From the NCBI GenBank assembly GCA_964480425.1, contig CAYZPY010000055.1, positions 1-14,569 of the forward strand: a DNA stretch of 14,569 bases. The letters run 5' to 3'. The notes beneath the pieces were generated by a model, which had not been told where the DNA came from, ran no database searches, and saw only the letters and a list, made by a program, of their open reading frames with translations. This DNA is from CAYYMD01 sp964480425. Lineage in GTDB: Bacteria; Planctomycetota; Phycisphaerae; SM23-33. Position numbers and translations under genes: made by a program. This document shows, piece after piece, positions 7,014-13,230 of the stretch (position 1 is its first letter; the number at the start of each line of letters is the position of its first letter).

Positions 7014-9902
7014 TCAGTTTGCGCCCGGTTTGAACTCTTCAATCGTCCGGTTAATCCGCTCCAGAATGATTTTACCTTGCCCGTCGGGCTCCAGTTCCAC
7101 GGCCTTTTCGCCCGCCTCGCGCGCCTCCAGCAGCATGTCTTTGTCGTCCTGCGCCACGCCGGCGCGATACAGCACCGCCGCCAGCGTGACGTGGGCCGAG
7201 GCGGAGGATTCATCCAGCAGGCAGAGATTTCGGGCGGCGCGGACGGCCTGCGCGTAGCGCTCCAGTTGCAGGTAAATAGACGCCAGCGACCGGTATGCGC
7301 CGGCGTCGTAGGGGTCTATGTGCGTGATTTGTCGGAAGTACTCTGCCGCCTGTTCGTATCGGCCCGCCGAGCGGACCGCCTCGGCGACCTGTCGGGCGTA
7401 CTTGGTCTCGCTCATGGTCCTGCGGTGAAGCTCGATGAGGTTTGGCAGCGCCTTTTCGGGCCTGCCCAGTTGCATGTATATCTTGGCCAGTTCTCGGTAC
7501 GCGTACGGCTCAATGGGGCGGCGCAGTTTGAGCGTTTCCAGCGCATCGATCGCCTTTGCCCATTTGCGTTTGGCAATGTGGCATTTGGACAGCACGCGGG
7601 GCGCCGCCGTGGAGGACGGATCCAACTTGTTGAGGCGATTGGCGTATTCGACGGCGTTGTCGTATTTCTTCTCGCCCAGCATGACCTTTGCCAGTACGGT
7701 CAGCGCCTTTGTGTTATTTTCGTCGAGTATAAGGGCCTTTTCGGCCACCTGGCGTGCCCGATCGGTTTGTCCCCTAACGTAAAGCGCCACGGCGTGTTCG
7801 GACTGGGCGTCGGGGTCGTCGGGTGAGTTTTTCACCTTCCTGGCGGTGTCCGATGGATTTGGAGGAGGATGGGGGTTAAAGCCCCATTTCCGTATCTGGC
7901 GTTTGGCCCATGCGGCGAAGTCCTTGTCGAAATCGTCCTGGCTTGTGTTGAGTATCTTCTTAAAGACCTCCCGCTGTTCCAGCCCGTCGCGGAATCCCTT
8001 GAGCATTCGTCCTATGGTGTCGTAGCCGTACTTGTCCGTGATATATTCAAATATCCACTCCGCCTGGGCGTACGCCAGCGAGCGCTCGCCGCGCCGTCGG
8101 GGACGGATGAACGACCAGTCGAGTTTTTCCACCGACAGGAGCCGCCCCGAGCGCGTCGCCGAAACCAGCATTTTCGCGGCCTCGTAGTTGCGCCGATCCG
8201 GCTGCTCCCATACCGCGCACGCCTCGGTGAACCAGTGCGGAATGCGGTTGCCCGTGGCAGAGAGAGTTACCGTGTGCGTGAACTCGTGGCGCAGAACGAC
8301 AGTCCAGTTGAACGAGCCGAACTGGCTGCGATTCTTGTCCGGCGCGGTAATCGCGATTACGCGGCCGGTGCACGCGCCTATGGTGCCGATCCAGCCTTTG
8401 CCGGTGATCCTCACCGAAAACGACGAGTGGTCGGGCAGTATCTCGACGATTGTCTTTTCTTTCGGCTCGTGAGAAAAATCCCCGCAGACCTGTGGATAAA
8501 TCTCTTCGAGAATCTCCGCAGCGCTGTCGAGCAGAACGGCGTCGTGCTCGCCGTCCACTTTGATGATGAAGTGCTCGGTGTGTCGCACGAGGAAGTCTTC
8601 CAGGCGGTCGAGCAGGCGAAGGTAATTGACCACGTCGGCGCGGTAGTCATCCAACTTGTGCGCCTTTTCGAGAATTTCCTTCGCCCGGGCTTCCTCGCCG
8701 GTCTGCATGTAGAGCACGCCCAGGTTGATAAATGCCTCGGCATGGTGGGGGGACATTTTAATGGCCTGGGTGTAATATTTTTCCGCCCGGTCGAACTGCC
8801 TGGCGGCGGCGAGCCACTGCCCGATGGCGATCGGAAGGTCGGCGTAGTGAGGATTTATCTTATTGACGCGCTCGGAATATTCCTCGCCCTGTTCGTCACT
8901 TCCGGTGCGGACCTTCAGCGCAGCGTAAAGGGAAAGCGCCTCAAGATGGTTTGGATTGGTCTCGAGAATCTTGTCCAGCTCCGGCGCGACGTTGTCGAAC
9001 TTGCGCCACTGCATGTAACAGGTCGCCTTGAGGAGCAGGGCCTCTGCGCTGTGTGGATTGATTTTCAGGGCCTTGCCGGCCATGGTCAGGCATTGCTCGA
9101 AACGCCATTGGCGAAGGTGGATCACGCCCATCCCCACGTAGGCGGAGGGTATGTTGGAATTTATCCCGGTGGCGAGCTTGAATTCCTCGCCCGCCTGCTT
9201 GGGACGGTGCTTTTTGAGCAGCAGTTCGCCGGCGGCTATGTGCGCGGGCCAGTAACTCTCGTCAACTTTCTGGTATGCCTCTTGGAAATAATTGTGAAGG
9301 ATGTTGGCCGTCTGCTCCGAGGCCTTTCGACCGGTGAGAATGGCGTACCGGTCGAGAATTTTCCCCATCGCCACCAGCGAACGCGCGTCGCGTTTGTACT
9401 TGTCGTCTTTCAGGCCCCCGGACATGGTGCGATATACCTCAACGGCCCGGTCTTTACGCCCAAGAATTTCCAGCACGCGCCCGCGGACAAGAATCGCAGG
9501 CGCCCAATGGGGATTAATTCGGTCTGCCTTTTCGGCGTATTCCAGGGCCTTGTCGTACCGCCCCAGGTCGTACAGCACGCCGGAAGCGGCGACCAGCCAG
9601 CGGGGATTTTCCGCACCCTTCTCGCCGACGGATTCCAGCGCCTCCAGGGCCTTTTCGTACAGCCCGCGGATGCTCAGTGTCCGGGACAGTCCGATAGAGG
9701 CCGACATACGCATTTCATCGCGGGAAATGATCTTCTCGTACCCGCTTTGGGCGGCGGCGTAGTTGCCCTTGACGTATAACTTGTGGCATTTATCCAGTTC
9801 GTCGCCGACGGGGGCATTGGCGCGAACGCCGCCGCAGAATAAAAACAGCAGAAATATGCCGATTAACAGGTTAAGCGGATTTTCATTCTTTTTGTTCTTC
9901 AT
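7014..9902 (-). CDS. Exported TPR protein with an internal HExxH (peptidase MA-like) metalloprotease domain
   Basis: A 962-residue protein. Residues 1-28 form a signal peptide (basic MKNKKN, hydrophobic LLIGIFLLFLF, cleavage near VRA). Residues ~30-430 are tandem tetratricopeptide repeats, with periodic units such as YDLGRYDKALEYAEKADRIN and KYYTQAIKMSPHHAEAFINL. Residues ~440-680 form a gluzincin-like domain: LRHEFTHTVTL holds His539, Glu540 and His543, and HWFTEACAVWEQ supplies the likely third ligand Glu560. This spacing is typical of the peptidase MA (DUF1570-type) superfamily. Residues ~690-950 are more TPRs. All metal-ligand residues are present, so it may be an active periplasmic or surface protease held by protein-protein contacts; the substrate is unknown. 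The ATG at 9902 has GGGA about eight bases upstream. mazG follows after 10 bp. Domain calls are confident; the cellular role is not. Confidence 0.92.
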   Translation of the reverse strand: MKNKKNENPLNLLIGIFLLFLFCGGVRANAPVGDELDKCHKLYVKGNYAAAQSGYEKIISRDEMRMSASIGLSRTLSIRGLYEKALEALESVGEKGAENPRWLVAASGVLYDLGRYDKALEYAEKADRINPHWAPAILVRGRVLEILGRKDRAVEVYRTMSGGLKDDKYKRDARSLVAMGKILDRYAILTGRKASEQTANILHNYFQEAYQKVDESYWPAHIAAGELLLKKHRPKQAGEEFKLATGINSNIPSAYVGMGVIHLRQWRFEQCLTMAGKALKINPHSAEALLLKATCYMQWRKFDNVAPELDKILETNPNHLEALSLYAALKVRTGSDEQGEEYSERVNKINPHYADLPIAIGQWLAAARQFDRAEKYYTQAIKMSPHHAEAFINLGVLYMQTGEEARAKEILEKAHKLDDYRADVVNYLRLLDRLEDFLVRHTEHFIIKVDGEHDAVLLDSAAEILEEIYPQVCGDFSHEPKEKTIVEILPDHSSFSVRITGKGWIGTIGACTGRVIAITAPDKNRSQFGSFNWTVVLRHEFTHTVTLSATGNRIPHWFTEACAVWEQPDRRNYEAAKMLVSATRSGRLLSVEKLDWSFIRPRRRGERSLAYAQAEWIFEYITDKYGYDTIGRMLKGFRDGLEQREVFKKILNTSQDDFDKDFAAWAKRQIRKWGFNPHPPPNPSDTARKVKNSPDDPDAQSEHAVALYVRGQTDRARQVAEKALILDENNTKALTVLAKVMLGEKKYDNAVEYANRLNKLDPSSTAAPRVLSKCHIAKRKWAKAIDALETLKLRRPIEPYAYRELAKIYMQLGRPEKALPNLIELHRRTMSETKYARQVAEAVRSAGRYEQAAEYFRQITHIDPYDAGAYRSLASIYLQLERYAQAVRAARNLCLLDESSASAHVTLAAVLYRAGVAQDDKDMLLEAREAGEKAVELEPDGQGKIILERINRTIEEFKPGAN

Positions 9903-9977
9903 TTTCAGTTCCCGCCCACAGGCGTTATCGCAGGCAGGAGTTTCAGTTGTCGGTCTTGCGTTCTGGGTTTTACTTAC

Positions 9978-9986
9978 ATTTTACCA
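9978..9986 (-). promoter_or_regulatory. Candidate extended -10 promoter for the TPR-peptidase/mazG pair
   Basis: TGGTAAAAT on the minus strand (9986-9978) is an extended -10 (TGn plus TAAAAT, 5/6). It lies about 75 bp upstream of the ATG at 9902 and downstream of the ferredoxin terminator. No good -35 accompanies it. Confidence 0.35.
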
Positions 9987-10036
9987 TTAGTTCGTCCGTT
10001 TGGGAGAATTGTTGCAATCTTTTGCATCACGCACGT

Positions 10037-10074
10037 AAAGCCGCCGCCGGATACGGTGGTCCGGCGGCGGCTTT
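10037..10074 (-). terminator. Strong GC-rich terminator hairpin after the ferredoxin gene
   Basis: Fourteen perfectly paired bases (AAAGCCGCCGCCGG, 10037-10050, with CCGGCGGCGGCTTT, 10061-10074) enclose a 10-nt loop. It begins 30 bp past the ferredoxin stop. The U tract on the minus strand is short (TTT then ACG), so the stability of the stem must do most of the work. Being symmetric, it could work on either strand, but no plus-strand gene ends here. Confidence 0.75.
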
Positions 10075-10103
10075 GATATTACGCGGTGGGATTAAATCCG
10101 CAG

Positions 10104-10277
10104 TTATTCTTCTTCTACGATTGCGCCCACGGGGCATTCTTCCACGCACGCGCCGCACTCTACGCACAGGTCCTGGTCGATTTCATATTTTTCCTGGCCC
10201 TCTTTGATCGCCTCGGAGGGGCAGGCGTCCATGCACGTGCCGCAGGCGGTGCATTCATCTGTGATTTTGTACGGCAT
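10104..10277 (-). CDS. 2[4Fe-4S] ferredoxin
   Basis: A 57-residue bacterial-type ferredoxin with two CxxCxxCxxxCP cluster-binding motifs, CTACGTCMDACP and CVECGACVEECP, each followed by the usual AI(K/V) and acidic residues. It carries low-potential electrons in the cytoplasm; the presence of two complete motifs indicates two 4Fe-4S clusters and points to an anaerobic or facultative metabolism. The start MPYKITDEC at 10277 has an excellent AAAGGAG at seven bases; the frame opens six codons earlier (10295), but that would bury the ribosome binding site. It is monocistronic with its own promoter, leader hairpin and terminator. Redox partners are not in the window. Function is confident at family level. 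Confidence 0.95.
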   Translation of the reverse strand: MPYKITDECTACGTCMDACPSEAIKEGQEKYEIDQDLCVECGACVEECPVGAIVEEE

Positions 10278-10305
10278 AATAAACTCCTTTCGCATTTCTT
10301 TTGTG

Positions 10306-10326
10306 CGACAGGCACCCCGCCTGTCG
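10306..10326 (-). promoter_or_regulatory. Hairpin at the 5' end of the ferredoxin mRNA
   Basis: CGACAGGC (10306-10313) and GCCTGTCG (10319-10326) form a perfect 8-bp stem with a 5-nt loop. It lies just downstream of the predicted start of transcription (about 10327) and about 28 bp ahead of the ferredoxin ATG, with the ribosome binding site left free. This placement fits an mRNA-stabilising 5' hairpin or, as DNA, an operator. Confidence 0.45.
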
Positions 10327-10333
10327 GATTGAA

Positions 10334-10363
10334 CTTATACGATAAACAATCCCGAAAGTTCAA
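10334..10363 (-). promoter_or_regulatory. Sigma-70-type promoter for the ferredoxin gene
   Basis: TTGAAC (10363-10358, 4/6) and TATAAG (10339-10334, 5/6) on the minus strand with an 18-bp spacer. Initiation would be near 10327, giving a leader of about 50 nt. Confidence 0.5.
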
Positions 10364-10439
10364 GACGGATTTTGTAAATGTCGGTTTATGCGATTAAGGT
10401 GGTATTTATGCGGTATTTGAAGGGCCCGCGTAACGTAAA

Positions 10440-11360
10440 ATGAGCGAAGAGAACATAAAAACTGACACTGAAAGGCGACAGGCGCGTCGTGCTGGGGAAG
10501 AATACGTCGATCTTCACACCCACAGCACCGCCTCGGACGGCTCGCATGCGCCCGGGGAGGTGGTTCGCCTGGCAGATGAGGCGGGCCTCGCCGTCGTGGC
10601 GCTTACAGACCACGATACGGTGGAGGGGCTGGCGCCGGCCGCTGAGGCGGCGGTGAAATGCCCGAAACTGCATTTTGTGCCCGGCGTGGAGCTCTCTGCC
10701 AGGTTCCCCACCGGAACGATGCACGTGCTGGGTCTGGGGATAAATTCCCACTCGCCCCGCATGCTGGAGGTTACCCGGTGGTTGAAGGATGCGCGCAATC
10801 GACGCAATCCTTTAATACTGGAAAATCTCGCCCGACTGGGCATGCCGGTGACGATGGACGAGGTTCTCTCGGCCGCCGGTGCCGACAATCCCGCCTCGAC
10901 AAGTCGGATTATCTCGAGAATTCACATCGCCGAGGCGATGCGGCGCAAAGGGTACGTATCCGACGTGGACGAGGCATTCGGCAAGTATATCAGCCCGAGC
11001 GGGCCCGCGTGGGTGGATAAGGACCGGCTGTCGCCGCAGGAGACGATAAGCGTAATACACGACGCAGGGGGACTGGCTGTGCTGGCCCATCCGGTGCAGC
11101 TGAACTGCCGAACACCCGGTAATCTCCGCAACATAGTGGCGCAGCTTGTTTCCTGGGGTATGGACGGGATAGAGGTGTGGCACCCCGACCACGACGGGGC
11201 ACAAAGTGAGTTTTACAGGTCGGTGGCCGAAGAATTCGACCTGTGCACCTTGGGCGGTTCGGATTTCCACGGACCGGTAAAGCCAAAAGCCCGCCTTGGG
11301 GTGCCGCCGGTGACCATGGAGCAGATAAAAGGACGCTTGACCGAGCACCTGTTCGCCTGA
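10440..11360 (+). CDS. PHP-domain phosphoesterase, RNase AM / 3',5'-nucleoside bisphosphate phosphatase-like
   Basis: A 306-residue metal-dependent hydrolase of the PHP family. Motifs occur in the canonical order: DLHTHSTASDGS (His26, His28), VVALTDHDTVEGL, VPGVELSAR, GGLAVLAHPVQL, DGIEVWHPDH and LGGSDFHG. Together these supply the multi-metal site. Size and motif set match the YciV/RNase AM group, which acts on 3',5'-nucleoside bisphosphates and 5' ends of short RNAs, so that is the likely activity; the exact substrate is inferred. The ~20-residue charged N-terminus (to RRAGEE) precedes the core. The ATG at 10440 lacks a good ribosome binding site, and the leader between it and the divergent ferredoxin shows no clear promoter, so a GTG/ATG alternative cannot be excluded. 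It stands alone, divergent from the ferredoxin gene. Confidence 0.88.
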   Translation: MSEENIKTDTERRQARRAGEEYVDLHTHSTASDGSHAPGEVVRLADEAGLAVVALTDHDTVEGLAPAAEAAVKCPKLHFVPGVELSARFPTGTMHVLGLGINSHSPRMLEVTRWLKDARNRRNPLILENLARLGMPVTMDEVLSAAGADNPASTSRIISRIHIAEAMRRKGYVSDVDEAFGKYISPSGPAWVDKDRLSPQETISVIHDAGGLAVLAHPVQLNCRTPGNLRNIVAQLVSWGMDGIEVWHPDHDGAQSEFYRSVAEEFDLCTLGGSDFHGPVKPKARLGVPPVTMEQIKGRLTEHLFA

Positions 11361-11367
11361 CAGGTAA

Positions 11368-11540
11368 CGAAATCCCGATACCGTGGAGGTCAAGAGTTTC
11401 GTGGGCATCGGCGAAGACGTCGAGACGCTTCGCGGTGCAAAGATTACCCACGCCGTGTCGGAATCCATACCCGAACAGGTCTCGACGGCGCTGATGGCGA
11501 TTGGCGCCTTTGACCTGGTGGTAATAAAAAATGCAAATGA
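11368..11540 (+). pseudogene. Frameshifted remnant of a PEP-CTERM protein C-terminus
   Basis: An open stretch encodes VEVKSFVGIGEDVETLRGAK, then SESIPEQVSTALMAIGAFD and LVVIKNAND. The second half has the layout of a PEP-CTERM sorting tail: IPE(P), a hydrophobic helix with AIGA, then what should be a basic end. The Pro after PE is Gln. The DNA after LVV, ATAAAAAATGCAAATGA, aligns with AGAAAGAAACGCAAATGA that ends the orphan tail at 13127-13207 if one A is restored. A single-base deletion near 11526-11531 would therefore have destroyed the RKKRK end and the stop, which would be at 11538-11540. The frame is closed at its left by a stop at 11365. There is no start with a ribosome binding site. 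I infer a decayed gene end; chance similarity is possible. Confidence 0.5.
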
Positions 11541-11699
11541 CGGGAACCAACCAACATATACATGCTGAAGCGATATCCCGGCGGATAACCGCGATGTCGG
11601 GGAAAATTCAGTGGATTAATGATACAACGATAAGGGATGCATCGCCCCTCCGAGGGGATGGATTTGCCGAACTCCGGCATTTATATTTTGTAAAAACAC
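11541..11699 (+). other. Non-coding stretch within the 727-bp gap 11361-12087
   Basis: No credible gene was seen between the PEP-CTERM remnant and the promoter at 11700. It contains a small hairpin TGCCG (11665-11669) / CGGCA (11675-11679) followed by TTTATATTTT, a weak terminator-like signal. Just before it is an imperfect stem-loop in the G/C-rich patch 11639-11661. A 117-codon frame across 11531-11884 has no family resemblance and no ribosome binding site. Confidence 0.4.
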
Positions 11700-11727
11700 T
11701 TGTCAGATTCCAAAATAAAGTTATAAT
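11700..11727 (+). promoter_or_regulatory. Strong sigma-70-type promoter for the leader RNA / PEP-CTERM C39-like gene
   Basis: TTGTCA (11700-11705, 5/6) and a perfect TATAAT (11722-11727) with a 16-bp spacer, in an A/T-rich patch. Initiation should be near 11734. This is one of the two best promoters in the window. The next intact gene starts only at 12088, so it drives either a leader of about 350 nt or a separate RNA. Confidence 0.7.
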
Positions 11728-11733
11728 AAATAT

Positions 11734-12087
11734 AGCTTTGGACCGTCGGGAGCGACGGAAACCATCAATCAGGAGGTTAGTAGCGACACTCGCTCTTCGC
11801 TACGCTCAGGCCGCACGGCCAAGTTCCCAAGGCGCTTTACATTTGATTTTCAACGGGTGCCGATTCCATTATGTGCTCTGTTAGGCGGGCATCCGTACGG
11901 ATGGAGTTTATTAGAGGTGTTTGGCGATGCGGCTCGGTGCGTCAATTTTGGCTCGAACGCTCAGGTTGCTCAGGGGCGGCAACCGGGGTTCAAGTCTTGT
12001 TGTGTCATTGATGCGATCGGGAAAGTGGCAAGTGGTGGCATTTTGTCCAACTTAGATTAACGCAGCCCCGATGTGAAGGAGCAAGTC
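11734..12087 (+). ncRNA. Candidate structured leader RNA upstream of the C39-like gene (unknown class)
   Basis: Starting right after the promoter there are successive inverted repeats: CCGTCG/CGACGG closing a GGAG tetraloop (11743-11758); GTAGCGA/TCGCTAC (11780-11803); GGCC/GGCC around GCAC (11809-11820); the 14-base palindrome CATCCGTACGGATG (11890-11903); and GGTTGC/GCAACC (11964-11984). A longer-range pairing joins ATCGGG (12016-12021) to CCCGAT (12067-12072), directly before the ribosome binding site AAGGAG (12076-12081). GCTCAGG occurs three times. I do not recognise a known riboswitch consensus. The region has no intact reading frame. It could be a riboswitch-like leader, an independent small RNA, or inert decayed sequence with fortuitous repeats; the promoter and the pairing next to the ribosome binding site favour a leader. 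Confidence 0.4.
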
Positions 12088-13026
12088 ATGAACAAGTCGA
12101 GATATATTGGATGGTTGGGCTGTGCGCTGGTGCTGATGTTGGCGTCTTACGCCGGCGCCGCGCCGGGAAATCTTATTTTGAACGTCCCGGACTGGAATCA
12201 GCCCGACAACTACGCGGCGGGCACGGCGGGCCTGAACGTTGGCGACTATCCGGGATGGTGCTGCCCAACGTCTGGGGCGAACCTGATGGGATACTGGGAA
12301 GACCAGATGGGATGCACCGGGCTGACCGACCAGCAGGCATTCGCGACCAGCCCGGCGTTTCCGGCCACAGGCGGCACGTGGCAGCAGGGGCTGTGGCACG
12401 ACGCAACCGTCGAGATGGGATGGCACATGAACACGGGCAGTTGGCAGAATCAGGGGCCGCCGCCGAACTTCCCTCCTAGCGCCGGAAGCACGGCACTGGC
12501 CAATATAGGCCCCGGCATGCTCAACTATGCACAGGGAAGCTGGACGGACAACGATTACGCTGGCGGCGGTGGCGCCGGAACGGGCATTGTGAAGACCGCC
12601 TACCCGAACACGTCGATTGGCATAGACACTGTTCGCAACGCAACAATGTGGGCGAACTACAAGGCCGAGATTGATGCGGGTCGCCCCACCGTCAGCAGTT
12701 TTGCACATTGGGTCCTGACTCCATTCATAGGAACCGATACAGTCGATGGTTTTCCCACGCAGACGGTTGAGAAGTACGACTGGGACACCAGCGTGCAGGA
12801 GCACTGTGTAACCGGTGTGGGATACTTTGATTATACCCCCGGTTATAACGGTGATGAATGGTTTATCGTGCACGACAACTGGCCCACGACCGGAACGTTT
12901 GTGGCCGTTCCCCTCGACACGAATTGGATGCAGAACGATTACGTAACTAACGTTCCCGAGCCGGCGACAATGTCGCTGCTGGCAATCGGCGCTATCGGCC
13001 TGGTTGTCAGGAAGAAGCGGCTTTAA
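12088..13026 (+). CDS. Exported PEP-CTERM protein with a C39-like cysteine-protease fold
   Basis: A 312-residue protein. It has a signal peptide (MNKSRYIGWLGCALVLMLAS, cleavage near AGAA, about residue 25), and a PEP-CTERM tail at about 289-312 (VPEP, a hydrophobic helix, RKKRL). Exosortase would remove this tail during sorting to the cell surface or matrix. The body resembles peptidase C39-like (papain-fold) proteins: GWCCPTSGANLMGYW offers Cys59 as nucleophile, EHCVTGVGYFDY offers His239, and IVHDNWPT (Asp263, Asn264) supplies the third residue. Proteolysis is inferred from these motifs, not shown. The ATG at 12088 has AAGGAG with good spacing. It is preceded by the structured leader and followed by an orphan PEP-CTERM tail and a C1A protease. 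No exosortase gene is in the window. Confidence 0.85.
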   Translation: MNKSRYIGWLGCALVLMLASYAGAAPGNLILNVPDWNQPDNYAAGTAGLNVGDYPGWCCPTSGANLMGYWEDQMGCTGLTDQQAFATSPAFPATGGTWQQGLWHDATVEMGWHMNTGSWQNQGPPPNFPPSAGSTALANIGPGMLNYAQGSWTDNDYAGGGGAGTGIVKTAYPNTSIGIDTVRNATMWANYKAEIDAGRPTVSSFAHWVLTPFIGTDTVDGFPTQTVEKYDWDTSVQEHCVTGVGYFDYTPGYNGDEWFIVHDNWPTTGTFVAVPLDTNWMQNDYVTNVPEPATMSLLAIGAIGLVVRKKRL

Positions 13027-13030
13027 ATAA

Positions 13031-13207
13031 AAAAGGTTAGGTAGTTGCCGACCGGGGCGATCCTGTGGACGGGCGGACGTAACAGCCCGCCATGTTTCAG
13101 GGCACAGGGCGCCTCGTGGAGCGTTTATGGAAATTCCCGAACCGGCGGCGATGATTGTGCTGTGGCTGGGCGCCGCCGGAATTGTTATCAGAAAGAAACG
13201 CAAATGA
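13031..13207 (+). pseudogene. Orphan PEP-CTERM tail (gene remnant or micro-ORF)
   Basis: From the ATG at 13127 to the TGA at 13205-13207, 26 codons give MEIPEPAAMIVLWLGAAGIV followed by IRKKRK. This is a complete PEP-CTERM signal (PEP motif, hydrophobic helix, basic end) with no protein in front of it. The frame is open back to 13031, but that part (KRLGSCRPGRSC and onward) is Arg/Cys-rich and does not look like a folded domain. There is no ribosome binding site before 13127. It lies between the intact PEP-CTERM gene (stop 13026) and the C1A protease (start about 13231), in a different frame from both. The best reading is the surviving 3' end of a deleted neighbour; a translated membrane micropeptide is a less likely alternative. 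Confidence 0.6.
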
Positions 13208-13230
13208 ACTGAAAGGGCATGGAAGTGAAT

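Noticed and set aside
7869..9779. Plus-strand open frame of 636 codons
   Set aside because: It is fully antisense to the TPR/HExxH gene, which has a signal peptide, recognisable repeats and a catalytic motif. The plus-strand translation resembles no family and reflects high G+C codon bias.
11531..11884. Plus-strand open frame of 117 codons
   Set aside because: No ribosome binding site, no recognisable domain, and it spans the terminator-like hairpin and the strong promoter at 11700.
11920..12010. tRNA-like stretch with GGTTCAAGTC after the GGTTGC/GCAACC stem
   Set aside because: The T-loop-like string is suggestive, but the T stem does not pair properly, and no D arm, anticodon arm or acceptor stem can be drawn around it.
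12026..12041. Possible sigma-54 promoter (TGGCAAG...GGCAT) upstream of the PEP-CTERM gene
   Set aside because: The distance between the GG and GC dinucleotides is one base short of the required spacing and the -12 element does not match TTGCA.
12052..13203. Minus-strand open frame of 383 codons
   Set aside because: Antisense to the C39-like PEP-CTERM gene, with no signal, domain or ribosome binding site. The sense gene has a ribosome binding site, signal peptide and sorting tail.
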